Assembly (NCBI GenBank): GCA_013420905.1
Contig: JAAXNY010000010.1
Location: 2,604,001 to 2,668,000 of the forward strand
From: Collybia mongolica
Lineage: Eukaryota; Basidiomycota; Agaricomycetes; Agaricales; Clitocybaceae
Reading direction: 5' to 3'
Length of the DNA: 64,000 nucleotides
Position 1 is the stretch's first letter. Each line of letters starts with the position of its first letter. The translations under genes were made by a program, and so were the position numbers. Shown piece by piece: positions 9,165 to 21,310 of this stretch. Below the pieces are notes generated by a model, which saw nothing but the letters and a program-made list of their open reading frames with translations, did no database searches and was not told the origin of the DNA.

Positions 9165-11080
9165 AAATGAACGCTAGGAGCCTTAAAGTCAGAAGAACCC
9201 CTGGAAACAATGATCCATTATTCCAATTTGTGCCTAACATTCATATTTTTGTGTATAGGAGAATCCAAAAAAAAGCGTCCGGAAGCATGGAAGGTCATTG
9301 CTTGCATCCAATATGCCTGTCCTCATCCTTGGGGTTATCCTTGAATGTTCTTCATGCAGGAGTCGGTGTGGTACCCATTACCCAAGTGCCACAAATCATT
9401 CCATGTTTTTGAAGAAGTAGCACCAGTCGGAGAAGATTGATGAAATCCAAGGTTCTCATAATCTACTCATGGCTACATGCACACTGTGTGGGCCCTTTTG
9501 TCGTATATGACACAGCAAACTTTTCTGGTGACTACCAGCCAGGATAGGATTTCCTTCTGGAGTCATAGTTCACTGGATTGCAGCTTCATGATCATCAGGT
9601 CCCTAGTCCTTTGAATCTATCCAAATATGGCATAGCCAAGCTTTGGTGCCTTAGGCTCAAGTAAGGATGAATGCCCTTGCAAAAGCAGAAAGGCCATGGC
9701 CAAGCGCAGGCCCCAAATCATCTAGGTTACGAATTCTTGTCAATGTAGGTTCTACGGGTATTGTTCAGCCAAAGCTGACATGTCACACTCGAGAGCGGCC
9801 TCCCTGCTCGTTTTCACGACAGTATACATAATGAATGGTTAATTTTTTTCATTTCTCTCAATATCCCCAGCTTCTACATATTGTATGTTCAGACCTTGTG
9901 GACAATGGTAATGTTGCTGCAGCTTCCTAGGCCTGGGATGGATTAAAATCATAAATCAAACTTGATATCACCCCACTACACAAATACTCGCCAGTATCTG
10001 CGCTTCCACGGTTTCTTCAGCTAGTCGTAACATTATTGCGGTTCAGCGTTCAGGTTTGGGGGTTGTTGATGGTTGTTGCTTGTGTGGATGAAAGTAATGG
10101 TACCTGTAGCTATACCTGTGATCTTATCCCCTGTTCCGGTTGCGGATTTCTACTGCTGTCCCCTACAATTCGCCTGCTAACATTGTGCACTGGGCTAAAG
10201 GTAAATCGCATTCTCATTAGCTCACTCCTGGCCTCAGAACATGCCAGCTTTGGAGCATACTTGGCCCTCTTGACCTTGCAGAGTGGTTTTACTATTCGTT
10301 ACAAAACAGAGAAATCCACAATCCATCCGCCCAACCCAGGCCTGCGGCTACCGTCCCGAAAACATCTGAAGGCGATATGGGGGTATCCCCTAGTACCAGG
10401 AAAATTGTGTAAGATTGGGAGTGTTTGGACTGAGATCCATATTTGAGCACCTGAGGAGTTAGTCATATCAGGTACCTGAAGTTACTTTTCCTGGTCCGTC
10501 AAGTAGATCTTGCACAAGATACATCAGCGACGTGATGCAGGGCTCACTCATGCCATCTTTTTTTGTGATTTCGATGAGCCTGGAACGTATGGGCTCTGAC
10601 CCCCATGCATTACATGGGCGCAATTTGGCACGATCTATACACCATCAATCACTCACTTAAGATCTGGCAACGGTGATAATGGCATTGAAATACTAAACTA
10701 GTGTGAGTCATGGGGTTCGCAGGAACGGTCCGAGGTAAGTGCCTAGGATTTGGTGGAGGTGCGAAATTCGGATAAAGGGCAGGCAAGCTGTGCACAAAGG
10801 CATTAGGCTATGATGATGTAAGTGTGTTCCTGTGCGAGAAAAGGTTAGGTCGGGGTGGGAGAGCATAATGACACGAAGAAAAACTACTTGAGCAAGGCGA
10901 TGCCTGGATTGACCACATGCATAAGATGTCTGTGGGTCATTATGTTAAAGGTGGAAGCCTAGAGCTGGAGTCCTGAGTAAGAAACTGTATATTCACTAAT
11001 ATAAGTGAGTACTAACCTGGAGTCCTGAGTAAGAAACTGGGGACTCCAGAACGAGCTACTCTACACCTATATACCTGTAG
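9165..11080. other. No recognisable gene
   Basis: Host flank that continued the hydrophobin promoter before the retrotransposon inserted. Short ORFs (for example 10036-10446 plus) lack any family signature. The 23-mer beginning ctggagtcctgag occurs twice, near 10966 and 11018, flanking a short AT-rich segment. Confidence 0.5.
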
Positions 11081-11085
11081 GAACA

Positions 11086-11158
11086 ATAGTAGAGTACAAT
11101 AAACAATGGAACAATAGAACAATGGAACAATAGAACAATAGAACAATAGAACAATGAA
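11086..11158 (+). repeat. Short tandem repeat, 9-bp unit
   Basis: About eight imperfect copies of a gaacaatag or gaacaatgg unit. A minus-strand ORF across it gives a meaningless Leu/Phe/Tyr-rich repeat. Confidence 0.85.
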
Positions 11159-11159
11159 A

Positions 11160-14100
11160 GAAGCAAAACAATACCAAGCTAAGCTATATATACAGGTCAA
11201 TTCTAACACATTATAGATTCAGAAATTTGAATACGTATACATACTCATATAATTTCATTCGACCCAAGGTGCCAAGTGGTTACTATTGGGCTAACGTTGG
11301 ATGCCCGAAAAGGACTACAGAACGAACATTGAGAGGTTAGGTGTGATATAGGAACGAAGGCGAAGGCTATGTACCAAAAATTCCAGTCTGTAATCTGGCG
11401 GCGCTCCGTACGATCCAAGGGTGCATCACGATTCGCATGGTGTGAAATGTTGCGATTGTAGCGCGCCTGATATCGATGGTTCAAAACGTGTCGATATTCG
11501 CGAGGCAAGTGGGAATGAAGAGTTAATGAAAGGCAGGGAATCGTGTCAGAGACCCGCCGTATAATCCCTTCTCATGTAAACTCCAATCCTTAGGCCTTTT
11601 TCCACGCATGTTGTGCCGTTTGCCTGTCGACACTCAATAAATCGATAATCTATCACTTCACGGTTCAGGGGGAAGTAGCGCTTGGGTGTCCAACCTACAT
11701 ATTCGAACCTATGCAATAAAATCTTCGTGATGACAGCTTGTCACGTGCCGCACGCGTCTTTGTATACTACGCCCACGACGTCCAGCAGACCCGAACTCAG
11801 AGGGATTGGTTCATGAAAGTCTCGAGCGTATGTGTAACTAAAACTCACAAGACATTCTAGAAAACTTTTGCGCAGGGCTAAATAAAAACTCATGCTTGGT
11901 TCATCAAACCAATGCGCCGACCTGCTCACCTCCCTTAATATTCATTCCACACACCCACCGCATCCCGATACTTGGAATAAATCCAATCCAACCCTTCCTT
12001 GTTACAAGTACCTGGGTCTGCGTCTCCATGTCTTCGATCTAGGCGACGGCACCATAGGACGGTGGATATAAGCATTGTTCGTCGTGGCTGCTTTGTAGAA
12101 CGCCCTCCTCTGGGTCATGCGACAAAATTTTATTGCCTAGAGATCAGTCAAGCCTAGTCGGTCAATGTCATGGATCGTGGGATGGTGTGTGTTGAGTGAT
12201 TTTTTTTTTTTGCAGAAAACGATATTTACTCATAGCCAGGGTTGCCTTAGTGCGAGTGAATTGGTTTAATCAGTATGTCACCCGACCCCACAATCTCACT
12301 TCCCATTGGAATACGAACTGGCGATCGTTGGAGAAACTATCCTCAATGCTCACAGGGGATTCCAAGGGAAAGATCGGAGGTCACAGTACTGTCAACGATA
12401 TCTCTCAAACTATTCCATGCTTCAAACTTTCTGGTCCATCGCCCGACGACCAACAAGAGCAGAAGTTGAAGCTGTAACGTCAATATTCGTGCGCTTGATG
12501 TCGGTGTCACATACATATCATTGAAATCTGGTGATAGGAACGCCTTGATGCGGGGTTCATTATCCAAGACCCCCGATAGTCTGCCGAACCTCAGTACAAG
12601 ACAGAAATCCTCACTCTTAGTAGGGACGTCTAACCCTTTAATCGCCAGGCCGCTAGCGAAGGGCCCTGCCATTCTTCTGATGGTGGCCAGTGTTTATCCG
12701 GCGTGTGTTCGGGCATTAGCTTGACACCGTGAGGAAAGAGGACGGTGCTCGTGTTCCAAAGGCCGACGTTCAGATGCTTTCGCCCTGGCTGGCACATTGG
12801 ATAAACAACATCGTCGAGAAGCAGCAAAGATTCAGTCGTGGGTTCGGTAGCTCCGTTCCCAACCGAGCCGGAGAAATTCCCCATGGTGTACATCCCTTTC
12901 CTGTTCTTCCCGGGCGCGACGGTATCGGAAGAAGAAAGTATGTCTCTATAATCAGAACAACGCCCTCAACCTGACCGCCCCCTCGTTCCTGCCCCTTCGT
13001 CGACTTGGGCCTCGAATCTATCCTTAAAGCACCTGAACGATTTCGGGTCAGCCCATACTCTCCATATCGGATGAAATTTGGGTACCATGGGATTGAGGTT
13101 GACCGCTTCGACATGGCTGGCAGCGCTAGACAAAGAGTAATACGCCAGTGATAGGCTTAAGGTGGGTCAAGAATTTGCCCGGAGGGATTTTTCATTTTCT
13201 AACAATAATTCCAGTATCAAATATATTTTAAGGCCTTTTTTAAATAATCAAATGTGAGGACTTAGCAGGCTCATCATTGGATTTTGTTATGTTGCTCAAC
13301 TTCCACTGACAATTATCATTTGCAACACTCTCATTGACAGTCTTCGCGTGAACATGCATTTCGGATGATGTGCGCTCGGCAGCTCTCATCTAAATCTATA
13401 GATCTACCTCCTTCTCGGCCTCGTCGTCGTCTTCGGCACTAGGTTGATTCTGTGTAATCAACGTAAAAGCGTGTCGATCGAGTGTACTCGGCTTTTTACA
13501 GCTCGGGGGGTTTATGTGCTGCCCGCGAAGCTATAGCTACCCATATCTTGGTACGAATTTGCGTTCTTCTCGCGAACGCGGAACGCGTATCGGGGCGAGA
13601 ATATATACTCGGTCCGACAGCGGATTCAATTTTGACGATTCACTGGCGAGGCGTTCCGATGGAGATTCTGGTGGAAGCCCTACCGCCTTTCCTGCGTCAT
13701 CGGCGGCCAGTTAGCCGTCGTCACGGTCGTGGATGTCTGGTCCGGTCTCACGAAACTGCCCTATTTATTTATTTTTATGGTTTCGGCATCTTCTATAGAT
13801 CATGGTCTGTCGCCGAACACATAGTGCCCTTCTTTTGTCTGCGTCGATAGGCCTCAAGGTCAAGGGTCGTGCATCGGGTGAAAACATATTCCTTGGATTT
13901 CCTGCGGAGGCTTTACCCCCTCCCCGATCAGGATCCACGAAAAAGGCTCGGGCACGGGCGAGGCACGGGGAAGTGCGGGCAGCTGCAGGGACGACGATTG
14001 GATCAGGACGCTGGTGAACGAGGCTCGGGGACACGGTAGCTTGGAACCCTGCTGAGCCGGTTACATGTATAAGGCACAAGGTGGTCTTGAAGTCAAAAAT

Positions 14101-15040
14101 AGCTGGGTGCTGAAAAGCGTTTTTCCCCTCCTGCCTCGTTTGGGGCAGAGTTGCCTGCAAGGACTTCTGGTCGAGTGACTAGTTGAGGACTTCGGTGATA
14201 TCCCGCAGCATGCTTGAACGTCGAACCTTATTGGAACGTTGCTATTACTAATTGGTAATGCGGAGTGAATAGTCAGCACTAGAAATCGGCACCTGGTAGA
14301 CCAGAGAAAACTTGTGAGTAAAATAGAGTGATCGCGTCATTGGAGCTCAGGGTAGGATTATAGCGTTGCAAGTCGCACAGCCATCCATGATAGTGTGGGA
14401 GATCGTCTGGGGTTGTCGTCCCTGGATATCTTTAGGCTGAGATCTTGATCCTGTATGACATTGATGGCCCAATTAAAACATTCATTACGCTCGAGAAATC
14501 AAATTCTGAAACATGATCGGATTTGTGGGACCTAGGTAAAGCGTAAAGGTTTGGATACAATGCCAATACAATGTGTAGTCTAGTTACTTCAAGCTCTAGA
14601 AAGCGTTTGGATGTATTGGTCAAACATAGCGCCGTGGTGTGGCTCATGCTGGAGCTAATGTGGCTCAAAGGGTAGAAGTTCGGATATAGTTGGACTTGAA
14701 TGCGATAGAACATGATGGTATGAAGGATCGAAAGCGGTGATGGGACTGGCAGAAGGATGGGTAAGATTGTGGATAGTAATAGATTATAGGAGCGTAAAGG
14801 AGATAGTACGGTATCTGAGAATGGACATGTTTATCTATAACGATCCTGTGGCATTGAAGAAGACTTTGAAAGGTGGCAGGTGATGATCGGTGAGGGTGAG
14901 GTGAACGACAACGTCAGAGGGTGGGTGATGATCGATGATCGGCGAGAGTGCGATGGGAGCGAAAGGGCCAAATTCGTCGTAGCACGGCGGGGGGTGGATG
15001 TCCGAGAAGCGTGAGCAAGGTGAGCCCGAGGCCGAGTGCC
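11160..15040. other. Gene-poor segment, possible decayed coding sequence on the minus strand
   Basis: No confident gene. Around 12343-13114 the minus strand holds three overlapping ORFs in different frames with fairly protein-like composition (for example FKDRFEAQVDEGAG and GNFSGSVGNGATEPTTES), which might be a frameshifted relic or short exons. I do not recognise the family. The rest (13115-15040) holds only small frames in GC-rich DNA. Confidence 0.35.
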
Positions 15041-15622
15041 TCATTTCAACCACCGTCCTAACAATGGACCTACATCTGTAAATAGACAAGAAGTGTAAGC
15101 CGTGTGGAGAACAATGTTGGTAAGGATACAGACGGCGAGTTGTATGGAGGGACGCTCGATGAACGTCTTAAGCGGATCGACGGCACGCATAACACATGTA
15201 CCCGGTCCCGACTCGGTTCGCACAGTCAGGGAGACGATCTGGAGGGCGTCATCGAAGGTCAACGTGCACACGAAATCCTCCTTCCACTTGTGGCCGCTCT
15301 GCCTCCATGTCCATACAACGCTCGCCTTGACGACCACGGATCGCGTGGTGGGGTCGGGGGTGATGGAGTGTTGAACGAGGTTCGAGCGAGTCCAGTGCGT
15401 GGCGAGGAGATCGAAATAAGAGCGGATGGCATTCGACCCGCGAAGCAATGAGGTGTGTGGGTGAGGGCAAGAGGCGGGGTAATGCTGAACGGTGACCTCC
15501 TGGGATGTAGAAAAGTAAGAGAGAAGATTCAACGCAGAGGCATCAGTGGCGAGAGCATTGAAGAACTGGGTGCAAGCATTGCGCAGCTGGCCGTGGGTGA
15601 GCGGTGAACAGATGCTGGGCAT
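15041..15622 (-). CDS. NTF2/SnoaL-like domain protein
   Basis: A 193-residue single-frame protein. An opening helix (FFNALATDASALNLLSYF) is followed by a beta-rich part with GSNAIRSYFDLLATHW, SVVVKASVVWTWRQSG and WKEDFVCTLTFDD, the alternating pattern of the cone-shaped NTF2-like fold. Fungi have many such proteins, as small enzymes or binding proteins of unknown substrate, and nothing here fixes an activity. The last 30 residues run hydrophobic past the expected domain end; a gtctgt...ttacag stretch near the 3' end may be an intron giving an earlier stop. A TATA-like box (tataaaat, 15653-15660) lies about 30 bp upstream of the ATG, so the leader is very short or transcription starts elsewhere. 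Confidence 0.65.
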   Translation of the reverse strand: MPSICSPLTHGQLRNACTQFFNALATDASALNLLSYFSTSQEVTVQHYPASCPHPHTSLLRGSNAIRSYFDLLATHWTRSNLVQHSITPDPTTRSVVVKASVVWTWRQSGHKWKEDFVCTLTFDDALQIVSLTVRTESGPGTCVMRAVDPLKTFIERPSIQLAVCILTNIVLHTAYTSCLFTDVGPLLGRWLK

Positions 15623-15662
15623 TTGGGGTACGGGAAAGGATGCTATCCTTGGATTTTATAGC

Positions 15663-16465
15663 ACGGGCTCGGGCAGAAGGGCGAGCCCGCCGGGGTGTGA
15701 TTTGTTGGGAAATCATGGAGAGAATAATACTGCTGACCCCACGGATTAAAGCGTCGTTGACAGGGCTAACTTTGTTGAGTACTCGGTCATCTATGCAGAC
15801 TTTCTGCCCGGTTGTTTCCATCCGTCTGCAGGGGATGATGACAGTTGAGCCCGGAACCAGATCCTGCCAACGCTGAAAAAAAATACCACACAGGGCTCGT
15901 GATCTGCATGAGGTATGGCCGAAGCCATCACGGAGTTCAAATGGTCCTATTTTGCCATTTGGGGTCGTTGACCGTCGGCCGTACAGTGGCTGAACATAGA
16001 CAACATATGCATGCTGCCCCCAACAACGAGGATGGGTGCAGTCAAGAGTTTATGATAAATTGATCTTTTTCGGCTGAGGGGAAAGCAAGGAGGTTCGGTC
16101 GATCCGAATTAATTGTGATTCTCTTGTTAAAATCGGTTAGACTTCCGACACGGCAGATGCCTGTGGCTCCAGTACGATCAGTATCGTGTCGAAGAAAGCT
16201 AGGAAGCAGGATGTCGAGAACCCATAAAACCGACATCGTTGTGCATGGTCAGGGTAAGCAACGGGACTCAGGTTGAGGTTGAGGTTAAGTTACTTACAGA
16301 CTTAGCTAGCAGAAGGAAATGATTATTTTGCCGTCGAAGGGTTAGGGTTAGCATGGTTCTTGTCAATTTGGCCCTTTCCCTTCGTCGTCGTCGCTCTCGA
16401 CGAGCTCGACACTTTTTTATGAATGTTCCTGCCTCCTAAACGCCTTTTCGACATTCATCAGTTCA
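15663..16465. other. Intergenic region, nothing recognised
   Basis: Divergent spacer between the NTF2-like gene and the large plus-strand gene. It includes short ggttgag and ggttagg runs (16270-16350), too short to be telomeric. Confidence 0.5.
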
Positions 16466-19400
16466 ATGCCTCCCCGAGTGAACCCACTATCCCGACCCAA
16501 ACACACCGCCAACCGTCTATCGGCCGTCTACATCGGCAGTGGACAACTGCAGACCCCACACAACAACATCAATACCCCACCGAGCGGGGATTCATCAACA
16601 ATTCCTGACCTCCCGGAACCCCCGAGTCCAGGAGCGAGTTCGAGCGGTTCGGGTCTGCCATCCCCACCTGCAACGAACTCAACGGGCAGTGGCAGCACGG
16701 GGGACCCACAGAGCATCGCTGTGCGGGAGAGGCCCCTATCATTCAACAGTAGCAGCAGTGGGGGCAGCGGGAGCATCGGTCTTCGGGACTTGACGTTTAA
16801 CACAATGTTCAAAGGCGGGAACTCACGGACGCTGCACCAGAGCACCAGCAGCATCAGCAGCACCACATCTGAGCGAATCGACGAAGGCGCCGCAGATGTT
16901 GATGACGAAGACGACAACAACGACAACGATTCCCATAACAACGACGACGACACGGCACGATTGGATTTACGGTATCCACGGGCAACTGCGTCGAATGAGA
17001 ACGTATTGGCCTTGCAGCGGGTCAAGAACCTCACCCAGCGTAATCGTATGGCGCTGGACAAACTATCAGCATACCCGCGCTCAGATACGCGCTCCCCAGC
17101 ACCCTCACACATGTCTTCGTCTGCATCAGGTTCGTCGCATACATCCTCGCGGTTCTCGCGCCGTCCACTCTCCTCCCACGCCCCTCCCGAACCGCAGCTC
17201 TCTGGGTCAGAAACTGAGCGAGAGTCCACATCATTTCACTCCAACTCAAATTCCACCTCCAACTCAAATTCGTCTCTCCACTTGCATTCCAGCTCGTCAC
17301 AAACCCATTTACGCACAGTCTCGCAGCACCAGCCTCGCACTCAAACCCCGCCAACCCCTCATCGAATACGTACACGCCTCCCCTCTGCACCTTCTTCCCC
17401 TCTTAAAGCCCTCTCACGCACAAATAACAACGATCACACTACCTCCTCCACCTCATCCAATGGCTCTAGCCCCTCACGTGCGCGGAAGCGCGTTTCTATT
17501 GCTGTCATGGATGACCGGGAGCGCGATGTTTATGGTCCCGGAGGCGCTGTGAGAGCACGATCTAGTTTAGCACTGGTTAATCGAGATGGGGAGAGGGATG
17601 TGACGCAAGCCGCCATGGCCGCTGTGGCATCTTCTCGGAGGAAAAACAGCCCAACGGGGGCAAGGAAAAGGGGTGCCCTGCCTTTGGAATTTAGAGCTGA
17701 TCTCGGGCAAAGTAGAGTGAGTTATTTCTTAACCGTATGCGAGCATTTCGGGTCTTGTTGTGCAATGTGTGTTCTTCGAACAGTGGAGTGGCCAACAAGA
17801 AAACAACTTTCATTTTTATGAAAGAGTTTGGTGTGATTCTTTTTTTCCGTTTCACTTCAAGCTTGACTGTCTACTGAAGTGGCGTTCCTTTCTTCGTTCT
17901 TTTTCATACTCCGTCGCTTCTCCTATTCCCCTTCTAACGCGCTTTCCTCATCGCAGTTATCTACCGAACCAGAACCGATGACGCCCTACCGAACGAGCCA
18001 CGCTAGTAACGCACACAACCGCAATAACACGCACACCTACATCACACCACTCTCCGCCTCCACCTCCACTTCCTCCTCTTCATTCTCCCATACTCCCGCT
18101 TCCTCATCTTCCTCCTCATCCTTTGCCAACACCTCCGCTTCTGGGTCAGGATCCAACCATCTCACACGGTCAGCAACCGTGCGCGAGCGTCGTGGGCAGC
18201 CGAAATGGGCTTCGGAAGACCTCGGGGGCCCTCCGTCCGCGTCGGCTGCCTCCTCATCTGCCTCATTTATATCTGGGGGCAGCCGTCACCAAGAAAGGGG
18301 AGGAGAATATCCACGAGACCGGCGGGAGAGCGTGATGGGTATGGGCGAGTACCGCGAGCGACGGCAGAGTTTACGCACTGGGAGCGCGGAGAGTGCACTT
18401 GCGCACGGTTCGGTGGGCCGGAGCTTCTTTGTGGAAGGCCTGAAGGCGGCAGGTTTAAGCCCCAGTAAGGCGAAGGCAGGACGAGTAACCTTGAGTGGGG
18501 CTCGAAATCGAGGTGGTGGTGGAGATGTATTTGCGAGAGAACCCGATGATGGCTACGATGATGAAGAGGATGGAAGGATGGGACGCACGCGTGCGGGAAC
18601 TCTTGTTGGCTCCCGTGCTCCTGGAGGTGGCGGGCTGGCTGCAAGGGCGGCGACATCGATGGCGGACTATCGCTACTTGGGGAGGAGGGATGTGGATGAT
18701 GACGATGACGACGTGGGCGTGGGAACGAGGCGTGAGCTGAGGGGGTCGAAGAGTGCATTTCCACTCAGAGAAGGAGCTACCCCAAGGGAGTTGCAGATGC
18801 AGAAGGAGAGAGAGACGTCCTTGACTAGGGAGAGGGAGAGAGAGCTATCGTTGACCAGAGGTGGAGAGAGGGAAATAGACCGCACTGCGTCGTCCATGAG
18901 CAGGTATGCCTCTACGCGCGTCCCACAAGAACGGTACGCAAGTCCGTTCGGGACTAAGCGTTATAATTCCACGGTAGGCTCGGGCGCTGTTGTACAGGCG
19001 CAGACCCCGATACAAGAACATACGCGGTTGATGATGGAGAGTCTGGCTATGTTTGAGGGCCATATCATGCGCCTCGGGCTAGGCGGATCGGGAGGTGGTG
19101 GTGGACTGAGTGGCGGTGGAGGCGGAAGTGGAAACGAGTTGTTGCGGACTGCTCAGGGCGTCGCCAGTGCGGCTGAGAAGTTGAACGTGATGCTGCGGTA
19201 TGGAGTGAGCTGTGCGCTAGATGAGCAGGTGGATGCAGAGGTGGAAGAAGGGGAAGGGAGAGCTGGGGCAGGGGAGATAGTAGAGGTATGGCGGCGTGTG
19301 GGAGGAGAGTACCGTGAGGGACAGAGGGTCAGTGATGAACTTGTGAGGGGGCTCACAGGGTTCCTCCTCGGTGTGGGCAAGGTGATAAGGGACTTGGCGG

Positions 19401-20653
19401 GTGGGGAGGGACAACACGGGAGGAGTATAAGCCTAGACGAGGAGGGTCTGGGACTGGGTGGGAGGCGTACGAGAGGAAGTATGAGTCCAGATGTCACAGG
19501 TGGAGGTGGTGGTGGAAGTAACGGAGGTGGTGGTAGCACAGGGGGTGGAAGTGGCAGTGGGAGGAGAAGTGTGGAGTCTCGACGAAGTTGGGATCCCGCA
19601 GCAGAGGCGATGAGGGATGACACTTCGTGGCGGCTGTCCGCGAGGGCGGAGAGTGCGTTGGGTGCTGCAAGACCCCCATCGTCGTTTAATGCCCTCCGAG
19701 ATCAATATAGGTCTGCACCTCCGCCATCTGCAACCCCACAGACGGCCCCAAGAAATCCGATGGGCAACAATCAATCGACCCGGCGGTTGTTTACCCCTAG
19801 GGAACAGCGTGAGCAACGGCTGGACGCTCAATACGCCAACGCGAACATGAAACAGGCTGATTCACAGGAGACGATTTATGCTGACTACGAGCCATCCCCA
19901 ACTCCTGCATCACGGCATCAGAACCAAACGACGTTGGATCGGAGCAGGACTCTACCCTCATTGTCAATACCCAAACCCCTCCCCACTCTTCCCTCCGAAT
20001 CACTCCGCCGTAGCCAGACATCCGCAAATAAGTCAATGCCTCCGCCTAATAGTACGGTCCGCGATCGTGACAGGCGAAAGGTCTCCGTTGCATCCGTCTC
20101 AACAGTTCGCGCCAACACTGCCACGTTCCCTGCATCTCTTACGACTCCCAGTAGTGCCACCACTGCTCTGACAGCTCATACGGTCTCCACGTCACACACA
20201 CCCGATAAGGCAACATTTCCCTCCCTCAGTCGTAATGAGTCAGACAGGTCTTCACGCTCAACAGTAACGTTCTCGCGTCCATCGACGGTTTCCATCTCTG
20301 CACTCAATGGGCTGCAGCAACAACATCTGGAGCACCAGCGGAAGCGGACCAATTCAGGTGCCAGCTCCGGCGCAGAGCCTAGTACGAGTGTGCCCCCGAA
20401 GGCACGTATGATGAACGGCTCCGAGACGGAGCGAGATGCGAGGAGGAAAACCTTGGGTGCTAGGACCCCGCGTGCGTCCTTGGATAGCGCTATGGAGGCG
20501 AATGGAAGTGGGTCTCGAACATCGACGGTGCATGCTGCAGATCGGAGTGCGGCAGTTGCTCTAGGTGTTGGGTCCGGGGGGATGATGCCCCCTATGAACA
20601 CGGCACGCAGGGAGAGGCGAAGGACCGTTACGGATATCTGGCCTAACGAATAA
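16466..20653 (+). CDS. Large Ser-rich, mostly disordered protein of unknown function
   Basis: Two exons: 16466-17716 and 17957-20653. The intron (gtgagt at 17717, cag at 17954-17956) is 240 nt, unusually long here, and joins in phase 0. The product is about 1315 residues, mostly low-complexity Ser/Asn/Gly/Arg. More ordered islands are NRLSAVYIGSGQ near the N-terminus, VLALQRVKNLTQRNRMALDKL in exon 1, and a predicted helical domain from about 19010 to 19400 (HTRLMMESLAMFEGHI, AQGVASAAEKLNVMLR, VWRRVGGEYREGQRVSDELV, GFLLGVGKVIRDL). The extreme C-terminus is RRTVTDIWPNE. Scattered RSWDP and RRxS stretches could be phosphorylation sites. I recall similar uncharacterised proteins in other Agaricomycetes but know no function. 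Long minus-strand frames here come from Ser-rich GC codons. Confidence 0.82.
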
Positions 20654-21310
20654 ACTGTCCACTGTGTTTTTCGTTTTCTTGTTCATGTGTACGTGGAACC
20701 TCTTTCCGTCCTTTTGGGAACTGTCAACTTAACAAATATGACAGGTTTTTCTATTTTTAAATTCGGTTCTTGTCGCAATATTACATTCCGTGAAGCCGGT
20801 GTCTTATTTATACGAAGAACACTCGTGCGGAATAGTCTTTCCTTAATTTCTCATTCTTTTTTTGTTTTATTTATCCCGTTCCTTGTTGTGCATTTTACAA
20901 ATTTTGAGCGTAGGCTCTTCTAGACCCTCTTTGCACTCTACCTTCTTGGCAGGAGGCCTTCATCTGCATATTGTTCCTCTTTCTTTAAATGTTCTTTCTC
21001 TCATGATGTTTCGATCTCTGACTCACTTTTCTTGATGAGCCCTTATGATGCACGGTATCCATCTTACGGCTTGATGCACGAATACGACGCCGATACAAAG
21101 TACCATACTCTCTCTCCCGACGATAGTAGTTCTTTCCTAATGGCATCCACGATGATCACCTGATACCTGACGAAACCCATTTAATGAGATCTACTGCAGG
21201 TATTCGTTGATGTGAGTTGAATTCATGTCAAATACATAGTTATACGAAATAAACAAATCTACCAGCAGTCTAAGAGTTGCTAGCGTCCACCCTCCGTCAA
21301 GTAACGTGAT
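20654..21310. other. 3' UTR and convergent spacer
   Basis: A T-rich tail of the large gene runs to about 20940, then spacer to the stop codon of the convergent DUF6533 gene. Nothing else recognised. Confidence 0.5.

Noticed and set aside
16330..16352. gggttagggttag telomere-like motif
   Set aside because: Only two units; chance or a very short interstitial repeat.
16528..17229. 233-codon minus-strand ORF
   Set aside because: Antisense to the Ser-rich exon; long antisense frames are expected from its codon use.
19153..19623. 156-codon Pro/Ser-rich minus-strand ORF
   Set aside because: Antisense of a Gly-rich stretch (ggtggaggtggt), giving artificial proline runs.
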